Positions 56,901-63,821 of a DNA stretch of 64,000 nt are shown piece by piece (the first letter of the stretch is position 1; each line of letters starts with the position of its first letter). The stretch covers positions 1 to 64,000 of the forward strand of contig JASBVG010000003.1 of assembly GCA_030147505.1 (NCBI GenBank), read 5' to 3'. The stretch comes from Tardiphaga sp. (GTDB lineage Bacteria > Pseudomonadota > Alphaproteobacteria > Rhizobiales > Xanthobacteraceae). The notes under the pieces were generated by a model. It had not been told where the DNA came from, did no database searches, and saw only the letters and a program-made list of their open reading frames with translations. Position numbers and translations under genes: made by a program.

Positions 56901-59900
56901 CAAAGGCGTTCAGCGTGCCATCCACGGTGATCTGCTTGCTGCCGCCGCGGATATTGCCGATCAAATCGATATTGCGGCCGGGATCGACGGAAACCACCGC
57001 GCCGGTGCCGATCCGGATCGAGCCGTCGGATTGCAGCGTGAGGTCGCCGCCGGAGCGCTGATCGAATACGCCGCTAGCCGGACTCTCCTGATAGGCTGGC
57101 GGCGTCCAGACCTCGAAGGCAGCGCCGGATGCACTGCCGGTCGGCGATGACAAAGCCGTTGTGAGCGGACGATAGACCGGCGTTTCGACCTTGATGAGCG
57201 CCTGCTCCGTCACGGCAAGCGCCTGGCTTCCTGTGATATCATAGCTGCCGAACCCCGTCTGGAACAGCGATGCATCGAGATTCAGAAGCGGCTTGACCGA
57301 GATCGGTCTCGCAGAGACCGAGCCGACTGGAATGATCGTCCCTGCAGCAAATGTGATGTCCAACGGTGCGGGCGCTCCGGCAGAAACGCTGAGCGTCGTT
57401 GGCGAGATCGGAACGCCAGTAGGGAACACGTTAGCAGGAATCACGAAACTCGAGGGAAAGCCGACATCTGCAATTCTTGTGATCCTAGAATTAACAGGAA
57501 GAGTAATAACGCCAACGACGGTGCCATCAACGACCGTGCGAACCGTTTGAGACCTCGAAGCACCGGTCGTGCCGTCAACATAGGATACCGTATAGCGTTG
57601 TCCGACTAGCGCGGCAGGCAAGGTCCATGCACCGGCAAGAATGCCAGGATTTTGTGGCGTGAACTGCGGCGTTCCGCCGACCGTTTCTCCCGGCAATGCA
57701 ATGGTCTTCGTAAATTGATAGTCGATCGGCAGGATCTCGCCCGTGCGGATCGTGAAAGCCTTGTCCGCAATCAGCTCCATCGGCGCCGCTTCACCAGCTC
57801 CGAGTTCACCATTGTTGCGCAAGATCGCTCCGCCGATGACCACTCCCGGCCCCGAAGTAATCGTCAGCGTGCCACCGCCGGTCATGCCATAAGCGCGAAT
57901 GTCGGCATTCAGCGTCAACGCGCCGAGCTGCAACGTGGTGGCCGCGTCGCCTCCACTGATGTAATAGTCCGCAGCGAGCGTAAGATCGCCGCCCTTGCCG
58001 CCTTTGATCTTGCCGTTCGTGCCGGCGAACGCTCCCGACGATACATCGATCAGGCTGCCTTTGGCCGCGCTGACATCGCCGGTGGAGACCAGGCTCACCG
58101 AGCCGCCATCGATGAACGCGGCCTTGTTGCTGTCGGCCAGATTGATCCGCGCATTCACCCACAATCCGCCGACATCGAGCGTCGCACCTTCGCGCAGCGT
58201 CACGTTCGACTTGCCGTCGATCATCAATCCGCGCGCGACCTGGTTCGGCGTTGCCGTCTGGAACACATTGGTCACGGCAATTCGACCACCATGCGCGGTC
58301 ATATCCGCAGCGATATCCACGATCGAAGCGATCACGTTCAGCACGCCGCCATCGGCCAGCGTCAGGGCGCTGTTGATGGTCACCTTGCCCGCTGTCGCGA
58401 GATCGAGCCCGCCGAGCTTCATCCCGTTCAGGCGACCAGCATCGAGCCACAATGTATTCTTGCGGTCCTGCGGCAGCGCGGCAAGATCGCGGCCCGCCGT
58501 GATATCCGCGATGTCGCCGATCTTCACATCCGTATCGTGAACACCGACACGACCGTAATAATTATAGTTGCCGGAAGCCAGCGTCGCGGCCTGCGCCACG
58601 ATCGTCTGCGTCGCCTTGTAGCCGTCGGTCACGCCGCTCGGGCGCTTGCCGTTCTGCCGCCCGCCTTGCACCACATCGGCGATGATGTCCGCCTCGAAGA
58701 CCGCCGTCGGCGTCGCCAGATTGAGCCGTCCGGCATCGCGGCCCACGGTGTAGCCATCCTCCCAGCGGATGGAGTTGCGGCCGCGGTCGAAGATGGATGT
58801 CCAGATTTCGGTGAGGCGCTTGTCCTCCTGCCCCTGGATATTATGCGAGCGGCGGAAGCTGCCCGCAAAATTCGCGAATTCGAGATCGCCCGGCGCGTTG
58901 TCGATGCTGTAACGGCGCCCGTCGCGGCTGATCAGATTGGTGGAGCGGATATAGCCGCCGGAAAAATCTAGCGAGCCGCCGGACAGATCGAACACCGCGC
59001 CTTTCTGCGCGATCACCACGTCGGAAGCGAGCGTGATGGTGCCGCCCACCGCCGCCCACTCCCCGATGCCATGTGCGGTGTTGGCGAGATAACCGCCGAC
59101 TTCCAACAGGCCCCCGCCGGTGTAGTAGCGATCGGAATCGTAGCCGCCGGTGCCTGCGGGCACCAAGGTCAGCGTCCGGATATCGATCCAGACATTCTCG
59201 TTCTTGAGCACGCTGCCATCGCGGTTCTGCGGCGAGTCGCGCAGCTCATTGCCCTGGATGTTCACCTGCATGTTGTTCGCCGCCATGGCAAGCGCGACAT
59301 TGCGGATACCCGAGACATCGAGCGTGGCACCCGTCTCGGTGACGATCCGCGATTTTGCTGACACCGCGATCTGACCGCCTTGTGCCGCGGTATAAGATCC
59401 TCCCTTGAAGGTCACCGTGGCACCGCTGACGATTTCAATGCGCGACTGATCCTGGCGATCGGCCAGCATCGAGAGATTGTCGAACACCCCCGGCACGACA
59501 GCCGCGCGCGCCGCATTGGCCGCGTTCGAAGCTGCAATCAGGCCGTCGCGCTGGCTGTCGAGCGCGGTTTCGGTGCTGTCGAGTTCCGGCAGAATCGCGG
59601 TGAGCGCCGCCGCGCCTAGCGTGATCGCACCTTCGTTATCGGACGCCCGGTTGAGCAGATGGATGGTGCCGCGGGTGTTGACGGAGGTCGTCGCCAGCAG
59701 CGCACCGTTCTGAAGAAGATTGCGGCCCGCCAGGGTGATATCGCCCTGCTGCGCGAAGATCAGACCATCATTGCTGACCCGGCCGGCGCTGCTTTGATCC
59801 TTAAACTGCGGCGAGATCTCGATGCCTCGCGTCGTCGAGACTGAATTTGCGTCGGTGGAAAAACCGCGCCGCAGCACAAAATCGTCGCCGGCTGCAAGGA

Positions 59901-60837
59901 TCGTCTGCCCCTTCGGCGTCGCGATCGCTCCGCTATTGCTGACTTCGGAGCCGATCATCAGCACATAACCGCCGCCCGCCGTCACCGACGACGGCGCGCG
60001 GGTGCCGATCACTGCGCCGGCTTCGACGACGACCTTGCCGCCGGTCGCCTTGAAGTTCGGCGTGTAGACGGAGCCATTGAGCTCGCTGAAGATACCGGTC
60101 TTGGCGAACTGGTCCGGCGTGACATCCGCAGCCGCCGCGATCAGCGAGCCGACGTTGACCTGGCTGTTGCCGCCGAAAATGATGCCACTCTGGTTGATGA
60201 CATAGACTTGGCCGTCTGCTTTGATGTTGCCGAGGATCTGGCTCGGGCCAGCGTTGCGGTCCACGCGGTTGAGTGCAACCCAGTTGGCATTGCCCTGTTG
60301 GTCGAAGGTCAGCGTCGTCCGCGCGCCGACATTGAAGCTCTGCCAATTCAGAATCGCCTGCTGCGCCTGCTGGCGAATATTGACCTGCGTCTGACCATTT
60401 CCATCGACGCTCTGTGTCGGTTCATTGGCGCCAACCCAATTCTGCGGTGTGTTCGCGCCGCCCCAGCGCGGCGTATTGGGCAGCAGACCGCCCGCGGCTA
60501 GACCATTTGGCACGACCACCGGCGCTGTTGCGGAGACTTGTGCGGCTGCCGCGGCTGCGCGGGCAGCGGCCTGCACCGCCTGGATATCCTGGACGGCGCG
60601 CGCTGCCCGCGCGAGCGAGTCCTGCGTCTGCCTTGCCGCTGCTGCAGCCTGCTGAGCCGCCTGCGATGCCGCATCTGCCGCGATATTAGGGGCAGAGACC
60701 GCACCGCCAGCGTTGCCGCCATTCAAAGAGCGCGCCTCGATCGATTCCATAGACATCCAGAGCGCTGCAAGGCTTGTTCCCGCGAGCAAAAAGCCCCGCG
60801 AGAGAACGTAGCGACCGCGGTGAGCAAGAACGGACAT
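47920..60837 (-). CDS. Giant FHA-type haemagglutinin-like exoprotein (4305 residues)
   Basis: One continuous frame of 4305 codons starts at the ATG at 60837, 207 bp after a FecR gene. In order: a signal peptide (about 1-36, ...LAALWMSMESIEARS), an Ala-rich helical linker (about 45-105), a TPS/haemagglutination-activity domain (about 150-260: NWQSFNVGARTTLTFDQ, ALNRVDR, GQVYVINQSGIIFGG), then thousands of residues of short GxV/DxS-rich strands expected to form a right-handed beta-helix. A conserved C-terminal region near 3700-4150 includes GPGLLDVGAGRDIYLADQG and resembles DUF3739 of the filamentous haemagglutinin family. The tail is acidic (DDEEQ, EEEQ). There is no autotransporter barrel. 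A TpsB secretion partner is not present in the window. It is the probable target of the adjacent sigma factor. Confidence 0.95.
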   Translation of the reverse strand: MSVLAHRGRYVLSRGFLLAGTSLAALWMSMESIEARSLNGGNAGGAVSAPNIAADAASQAAQQAAAAARQTQDSLARAARAVQDIQAVQAAARAAAAAAQVSATAPVVVPNGLAAGGLLPNTPRWGGANTPQNWVGANEPTQSVDGNGQTQVNIRQQAQQAILNWQSFNVGARTTLTFDQQGNANWVALNRVDRNAGPSQILGNIKADGQVYVINQSGIIFGGNSQVNVGSLIAAAADVTPDQFAKTGIFSELNGSVYTPNFKATGGKVVVEAGAVIGTRAPSSVTAGGGYVLMIGSEVSNSGAIATPKGQTILAAGDDFVLRRGFSTDANSVSTTRGIEISPQFKDQSSAGRVSNDGLIFAQQGDITLAGRNLLQNGALLATTSVNTRGTIHLLNRASDNEGAITLGAAALTAILPELDSTETALDSQRDGLIAASNAANAARAAVVPGVFDNLSMLADRQDQSRIEIVSGATVTFKGGSYTAAQGGQIAVSAKSRIVTETGATLDVSGIRNVALAMAANNMQVNIQGNELRDSPQNRDGSVLKNENVWIDIRTLTLVPAGTGGYDSDRYYTGGGLLEVGGYLANTAHGIGEWAAVGGTITLASDVVIAQKGAVFDLSGGSLDFSGGYIRSTNLISRDGRRYSIDNAPGDLEFANFAGSFRRSHNIQGQEDKRLTEIWTSIFDRGRNSIRWEDGYTVGRDAGRLNLATPTAVFEADIIADVVQGGRQNGKRPSGVTDGYKATQTIVAQAATLASGNYNYYGRVGVHDTDVKIGDIADITAGRDLAALPQDRKNTLWLDAGRLNGMKLGGLDLATAGKVTINSALTLADGGVLNVIASIVDIAADMTAHGGRIAVTNVFQTATPNQVARGLMIDGKSNVTLREGATLDVGGLWVNARINLADSNKAAFIDGGSVSLVSTGDVSAAKGSLIDVSSGAFAGTNGKIKGGKGGDLTLAADYYISGGDAATTLQLGALTLNADIRAYGMTGGGTLTITSGPGVVIGGAILRNNGELGAGEAAPMELIADKAFTIRTGEILPIDYQFTKTIALPGETVGGTPQFTPQNPGILAGAWTLPAALVGQRYTVSYVDGTTGASRSQTVRTVVDGTVVGVITLPVNSRITRIADVGFPSSFVIPANVFPTGVPISPTTLSVSAGAPAPLDITFAAGTIIPVGSVSARPISVKPLLNLDASLFQTGFGSYDITGSQALAVTEQALIKVETPVYRPLTTALSSPTGSASGAAFEVWTPPAYQESPASGVFDQRSGGDLTLQSDGSIRIGTGAVVSVDPGRNIDLIGNIRGGSKQITVDGTLNAFGGAISITSLQGPAPDSTAHHRSIWIGDHAVLDVAGRAVITTDRLGRRYGVVQAGGTIAIGGTLDWEVSGQSISPDLFAVIRPGAILDASGTSAVIDVPASGGWTRGASMPLMVASDGGSVVIKSNAGLYLDGTLRASAGGTGAAGGTLALALEAPLYDVRTVTNGVLQAREFVIAQFQGAGRLAATLQPGASDAALKFGTARIGADKIAAGGFGNLSLLSTGIISFDGDVALQMGQSLRLYGASYALSQAAATNAQINLAAPHVLLAGATQHSNSPDAHRIPVSRSTGALLTGANAAFRIDADLIDIRDLVGFGLNGTIPQVVGTIAIQRNGFGTVDLVSRGDVRLLQNNGPTADDTTFPKAEPADGSARTLFAATGDLNITAAQIYPATGVDARIKAARTLTVQGTGSAPDLPWSAFGRLELEAETIIQGGILRAPGGAITVGVNARQVSLLPGSVTSVSLGGLLLPYGGTSDGLSWNYDGTAVVMQNIAASGNTVGEINLQSGVLFGGASIDIRSGAVIDLRGGGELSGAGFVSGRGGSVDVLRYALAAANPGFGYSNLGSSVYAIVPNYRSGFAPVSPEAGAGNPVVGQQITIPAGVPGLPAGTYTLLPSDYALLPGAFRVELGGTGNPMPAAARVTGNGSYLAQVYLGQSATGIRASLPNDVIISPADKVRAHSFYNETSYSEYAVTRSTQLGLVRPLLPIDGRPFALSFSQNAAQAAQPLRFDGEALFAGAGDGYAGYAMVAAMTAGSKIEVLGASSVRTPGYISITDGMLSAIDAPRLIIGGRLSMDAPLLNGFPTQVISVSGPSNPTVVIRSGAVLRAGEVMLPSSQGSSIVVEAGAVISTLGRGPTSFDVSGGYVFDGGMLAVSNGMIQFLPPTVGRTGTIDIGGCLVSSVCSGETQLYSEGSIAIVSAQDIKFGANVRYGTRNLQLGSASINIGSSASLDDARSAGVLPTGISFNQDIFDRLIAGNASAGIPKLENLTLTARNAVNFFGSVDVNTIDPVTGQSSLTDLVLNAPAIYGYGTTADVASLRTGKLVWSGIVDPSLSISTSNKPVPPGAVIPGGAGTGLGSLNLAATIIELGYANGLRIDNQVTADRLVLGFGTVNLTASERIGGNAKGTLSVYQSGPSPDANYNAKTYAGTGGTLNLITPLLSGAAGSTLSVKAGGALNVSAPTGNLAASSSDALGATINLEGQTVSLDTAVALPSGRLTVTAKGDVVLTDRARIDMSGRKVQIFDVASYSWGGDVAIESADGSVVQAAGSMIDISAEQNAAGSLSVTALEGQASLAGTIRGTATGVTHVGGGVMLPNLSGRISVRGQTIADFVGLNNRLGAGGVFGARSFQIKQGNLVVGDELKANSIVLSVDGGSLTVVGRIDASGERVGTIRLAARDGLTLASGAVLDAHGTVLRVDSDGDVIDAPNRAVIELTTSAGTLTMQSGSVIDLRSADGVARGSLTLNAPRAGADDIAIAAAGPLDIRGARSIALNAFRSYAPTDSILNQAYMDAIHADSTAFIDAALGNTALRGRIAGLTAYVDAFHLRPGVEITSTDKLTVFGDIDLSGYRYRSLNPHSQLTGVYGSGEPGALTIRAAGDLDIQGSVNDGFAPPPGTPDDKGWSSAIVSFPGGVVTTPYNLPAGAIVPKGATFATGAALDFDARFERAILAEAGKPTTIDFQLPQDYLVEAGQPMPVSGWAGDWFVLDRDWVVPEGTYANAVINDEIVFAGAGTPLSAGTQMAGIEWGIGGSLPINYAIPQGTYIWSGTVLAKNIYGAGPEINANIAMPSQVALNRSYTLASNMIVSGTVVTPSRTYVSGETITMGTVLPVGTTLGVGTSLPFAVEIQQVLWPKGTPLSFTSPTMTLAADAKLTANGILPAGTTNVSQLYLREGRVWAVAPMLAPGSLSWDLRLGAGADLQSANQQALQSPTRLSGAGNITLSDMHYTAGTTRPVLSVIRTGTGDLDIFAGGNMRQDSLFGIYTAGTQSRAVLAADGSNPFNRPRLAGSDGIVIGAIGDADYESVVTGDNHQAWYPELGGNLSIAVNGDLSGAIQGVSPNTQGKGDVGSSYVGNWLWSQGGDGVNSAWWINFGTYVRGGVSSRPLALVPGFSGIGTLGGGNLRIDVGGDAGVLASRGTPDNPQSQGLNLAIGSTGRVLDNGTVVKTGGGDLSVNIAGALNPLDPRLNASIISNSNNAYITMLNDLSGVVTNIRGAANVMAGAVGRIDLIYGSTTAIDPRAPQPFVANDALSSGGWTVMQGDSVVTLAARGDLVIGGFGDPGRHGGALNAPGTTNGNSFPLYTSEAVANAMSAGGNLVPFKLSTSGYQRAGLSNSLVASIAPFGSAEAGSLDMLAPPVLRLGALSGNAYFDTLFTNLSVSATGVRGGILLLPSPTGGFSLTVRQSIYGGQGNIDISGADVEAAYGSFARPLIGSNYLLRSDTVLGNLHAGDRDPVRIYAAEGDILNLRSGRRYETVDSNNLSTVQTLAAKPVWMRAGRDLVNISGVVLNNDIDSVSMLWAGRDVLYPNMQVAGPGLLDVGAGRDIYLADQGQLVSRGAIVVGDTRPGASILMQAGMGAVAPDYATLAARYLDPANLAVTGTPLADQPGKVAKTYEKELADWLAQRFGFTGTAEQARAYFGTLDADQRGIFLRRVYFAELTAAGREYNDPESSRYQNYSRGREAIATLFPEKGANGNTILRSGDITLVSTESYSVANPPVRTTRDGSVRTLFGGDIQMLAPGGRVIVGVEGVVPGANAGLLTQGGGDIQIYSQGSLLLGLSRIMTTFGDDIIAWSNQGDINAGRGAKTTIGYTPAKRVQDDYGTVTLSPNAPTSGAGISARSAIPGIPSGDIDLIAPQGTIDIGEAGVSGRNINLVALQIVNAANITAQGNVSGVPTVQAPSISAALTTSNATAATQQTAIPGQGSGNERPSVIIVEVLGYGGGGANSQDDEEQILKRDNRQTYNANSALQVVGVGSLSERQKQALTTDEQVGLEEEQ

Positions 60838-61043
60838 GCGAGGCTCCTGACAAAATCTCGAACGCGCCGAATGCGTTAGCTCGACGGAGCGACAGCCGAT
60901 CCAGCACTTTGGCCAGCGCGCTCAATCGAAGACACGTCGGAACTCAAAAATCCTCAACGATCTTGCGAAAAAATTTCGTTGCTTGAAGAACTGCGACGAT
61001 CTGGCCGTAGGCTGGTTGATATCGCCAACCTCAAAATGGCTTG

Positions 61044-62027
61044 TCACGTCAAAAGCACGACACCGCCTGGCAGGCTCCGGCGCCTGACATTGAAGGCTCG
61101 TTCGATCTGAGAGAGTGCTTCTTCAGGCTCGTCAATGCGAAAGCGGCCATTAACCGGGCTGCGCTGCAAGTCCGCATTGAGAAGCACGATATGACCTGGG
61201 CGATAGCGATTCAGCTCCTCGATGACATCGCCCAGAGGCATCATGTTGCAAATGATGAAACCTTGCTGCCACGCGGAAACGACCGATGCATCAACCGATG
61301 CGACCGGCCGAAATCCACCTCCGCCGTAAACGACCTGCTGTCCTTGCTGCAGTTTCGTCGTCGCAAGTCGATGTTCGACCTGTACGGCATTCGTCAGGCA
61401 TGTGACGCAGACGGTCGAGCTGGCGACGCGGATATCGAAACGCGCATCTTGTGCGGTGGTGCGACCACCTGCAGCGATCACACTGTAAGAACCAGACAGG
61501 AGCGGTGGCACCTGGAACGACGCCTCACCTGAGATCAGTTCGGCAGTGCCATGCTGTGCCGCGGCGCCCGGAAGAGACAGACTTGTGCGGGTATTAAGCT
61601 GAACGGAGACACCATGTCCGGCGGCGACCTGGCGCTGTTCACCCGTCCCGGTCCGAAAATCCGCCTGCAGCTCGATCAAGGAAGGCCACATGCCGAGAGG
61701 CGGCCGCACGATCGCCACCCCGGCTGCTGACGCAGCCAGTGCGCCTCCAATCAGACTACGACGGCTCATGAGAACTTGCGCGACCGGGCCACGGCGCCCC
61801 CGAACAGCCGCCTCGTTCCGGAAGCTTTCGCCCGCTTCGCCAAACGCCTGCCAGAGTTGACTAGCTTCGGAGAATGCCGCTGCATGTGCCGGGCTCGTAT
61901 CGCACCAGCGTTGCAATGCAGCCCCGTCGACTTTGCTCAGCTCTCCTAACGCAAGCCGGCGAACCCAGTTCTGTGCCTGGCGATCGAGAGACGCTCGCTC
62001 CGGATTCAGTTCATGATGATCTATCAT
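61044..62027 (-). CDS. FecR family anti-sigma/sigma regulator (second cassette)
   Basis: From the ATG at 62027 the 327-residue product has a DUF4880-like N-terminus (RQAQNWVRRLALGELSKVDG, LQRWCDTSPAHAAAF), a membrane segment around RRSLIGGALAASAAGVAIVR, a periplasmic FecR domain (GEQRQVAAGHGVSVQLNTRT, GEASFQVPPL, DARFDIRVASSTVCVTCL) and a C-terminal STN-like end (RSLPGGVVLL). The frame extends upstream to 62141; the shorter start matches where DUF4880 domains begin. It is the paralogue of the gene at 699-1688. The exoprotein gene follows 206 bp downstream. Confidence 0.9.
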   Translation of the reverse strand: MIDHHELNPERASLDRQAQNWVRRLALGELSKVDGAALQRWCDTSPAHAAAFSEASQLWQAFGEAGESFRNEAAVRGRRGPVAQVLMSRRSLIGGALAASAAGVAIVRPPLGMWPSLIELQADFRTGTGEQRQVAAGHGVSVQLNTRTSLSLPGAAAQHGTAELISGEASFQVPPLLSGSYSVIAAGGRTTAQDARFDIRVASSTVCVTCLTNAVQVEHRLATTKLQQGQQVVYGGGGFRPVASVDASVVSAWQQGFIICNMMPLGDVIEELNRYRPGHIVLLNADLQRSPVNGRFRIDEPEEALSQIERAFNVRRRSLPGGVVLLT

Positions 62028-62154
62028 GGCCAGTTGCGGCTTTCCTGCCAGTGGCGCCTGCGTGCTCGCGGCCCGAATTCGACCGCGTCCATTCCTTGAC
62101 AGACACTTCGTGGAACGAAAATCCGCAACGCCATTCTGCAAAATTCTGCGGTTT

Positions 62155-62721
62155 TCATGTTTCCGCTCGATCCTGCCGGAAACGATCGTTACAAAACTCC
62201 TGCGCCCGCCGTAATTCCTTTTCGACCATACTCACGGAAATGCCGAATCGTTCAGCGATTTGAGCCCTCGATAGCCCATCCAAGCGGACAGCGAGCAGAA
62301 TGTTGCGGGCGCGAGGGGGTAGCTCTGCCATAATTGACTTGAGGCGCTCGATGTCGGCGCGCCCCTCGATCATCCGCAACGCGTCCGGCGCATCATCGGC
62401 GATGTGCATCAAACTGTCGGTCTCCTTGGTGCTCAACCGCCACCCGTCACTTCGGCGCTGATTGAGAGCAATATTGAAGGCGGCCCGCAGCAAGTAGGCA
62501 CCAGGATTGCGGACTTGCCCGACGGCCTCGTAGCCATCAAGGCGCAAATAGGTGTCCTGCAAGGCGTCTTCCGCCCAATCAGACGATCCGAGCCGTCGCG
62601 CCAGCCGCGCCTTCAGATCCCCATAACGATCAATGAGATACGCACGTAAAGGCGAGCCGTCTCGCGGCTTTTCGACCATTCGCCGTTCCGGGCATTTCTT
62701 GTCTGGAGATTTGCTATCCAT
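62155..62721 (-). CDS. FecI-type ECF sigma factor (second cassette)
   Basis: The 188-residue protein has ECF region 2 (DWAEDALQDTYLRLDGY, GAYLLRAAFNIALNQRR) and region 4 (LPPRARNILLAVRLDGLSRA, QIAERFGISVSMVEKELRRA). The ATG at 62721 is chosen because it overlaps the upstream STN stop as ATGGATAG. The open frame extends to 62892 into the upstream gene. It should be activated by the adjacent FecR when the STN protein is in its signalling state, then transcribe the exoprotein gene. It is paralogous to 1678-2265. Confidence 0.9.
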   Translation of the reverse strand: MDSKSPDKKCPERRMVEKPRDGSPLRAYLIDRYGDLKARLARRLGSSDWAEDALQDTYLRLDGYEAVGQVRNPGAYLLRAAFNIALNQRRSDGWRLSTKETDSLMHIADDAPDALRMIEGRADIERLKSIMAELPPRARNILLAVRLDGLSRAQIAERFGISVSMVEKELRRAQEFCNDRFRQDRAET

Positions 62722-63427
62722 TCCGCGACCCATAAGACGGAACTGGACAGTTGATTTCGCCACCGGAAGAGCGAGGCAAGAGCACCATGGTGACCGGGCC
62801 TGCCATTTGTTGCGGAGGCGGCTCGCCGAGAGACACACGGCCGGCGATCTCCGTGATGGCCGTATCGCGCGCTTGATCGCCGGTCGAATCAAGAAGTTGG
62901 ACGCGCGTCAAAGAGCCTGTCGGCCCGATCCAAACCCGGATCGCTGCACGATAGCTACCTGGCGCGGTTACGGTGCGTTTGCATAAAGCATCTGCCACGC
63001 CGCGCTGAACCAAGGCGGCGTAGCGCCATTGTGCAGTGTCTTCTTGTGGCAACGCGCCAGAGGCGATTGCATGCGGTGTCGTGACGACAGTGCGTTGCTG
63101 TAGAGGAACGATCACAAAGGCTTTCTCTGTCGTAAATTCGCCAGTCAGGCCCGTTCCCTTGAGTAGTATGGGAAGCGCCCTTCTCGGCTGCAACGCCCCT
63201 TGAACCGCGTGCGACGTCCGGCCCCATGCAAGATTTCCATTGTAGATTGCAACAGTGCCCGTGGTGACAGCATAGGCATCAAGAGCGGAAACCAGCGGTT
63301 GGGCTGGAATGTCAAACCAAATGCCAGCGCTTGGCGGTACTGACTGAGCGGACGCAGGCATGAGGCCACACCACAGAAATACTGTGGCTAGGCGACAAGC
63401 GGCAATCAATTTGCACTCGGTATTCAT
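62714..63427 (-). CDS. Periplasmic STN-TonB fusion protein (second cassette)
   Basis: The 237-residue protein starts with a signal peptide (LIAACRLATVFLWCGLMPAS, cleavage near ASAQ). An STN domain follows (about 40-105: FDIPAQPLVSALDAYAVTTG, VQGALQPRRALPILLKGTGL, AFVIVPL), then a TonB C-terminal-like domain (about 150-225: PGSYRAAIRVWIGPTGSLTR, VQLLDSTGDQARD). The plan equals that of the protein at 2279-2986: a signalling domain without any receptor barrel, plus a TonB-like module. It is the first gene of the cassette. The ATG at 63427 lies right before the signal peptide; the frame runs on to 63493. Confidence 0.8.
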   Translation of the reverse strand: MNTECKLIAACRLATVFLWCGLMPASAQSVPPSAGIWFDIPAQPLVSALDAYAVTTGTVAIYNGNLAWGRTSHAVQGALQPRRALPILLKGTGLTGEFTTEKAFVIVPLQQRTVVTTPHAIASGALPQEDTAQWRYAALVQRGVADALCKRTVTAPGSYRAAIRVWIGPTGSLTRVQLLDSTGDQARDTAITEIAGRVSLGEPPPQQMAGPVTMVLLPRSSGGEINCPVPSYGSRNG

Positions 63428-63493
63428 CCTAGTCGCGCTAGTCGTCGTTCTCCAGTTGGCCCGATAAAGACGAACTGCGCTTAGCAGCATCAT

Positions 63494-63821
63494 GAGAATT
63501 CAGTGCAGATTTTCGACCGCACCCTATTCTCGACGTGACGAAAGATTTATGACAACTCCGTTCAAAACTTAAGGCATACTTCAAGCCTCGGCTTTCTGGC
63601 CTATTTGCAGTTTCGTGATGTGCGCTTTGCGCCCAAGAGCAACCATTCCATATCGCCCATTATGCGAACAATCGGAGCCAACGGCTTGGACGGGTCACAG
63701 TTGATTCCAAGCTATGCGTATCCATTCCCTAGCTCCATGCCGAAATCGCATAGACGGGGTGCTGGACCTTTCTCGATGGGCGCTTAGCTCGAGTGCGGAG
63801 TTCACCGTGCAAGGAGCAATT
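63494..63821. other. Intergenic region between divergent genes
   Basis: No gene is supported. The region should hold the promoter of the minus-strand cassette (AT-rich around 63530-63590) and of the gene starting at 63822. GTGCGCTTTGCGCC (63617-63630) shares GCGCTTTGCGCC-like sequence with the palindromic repeats at 22201 and 36790. Confidence 0.45.
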
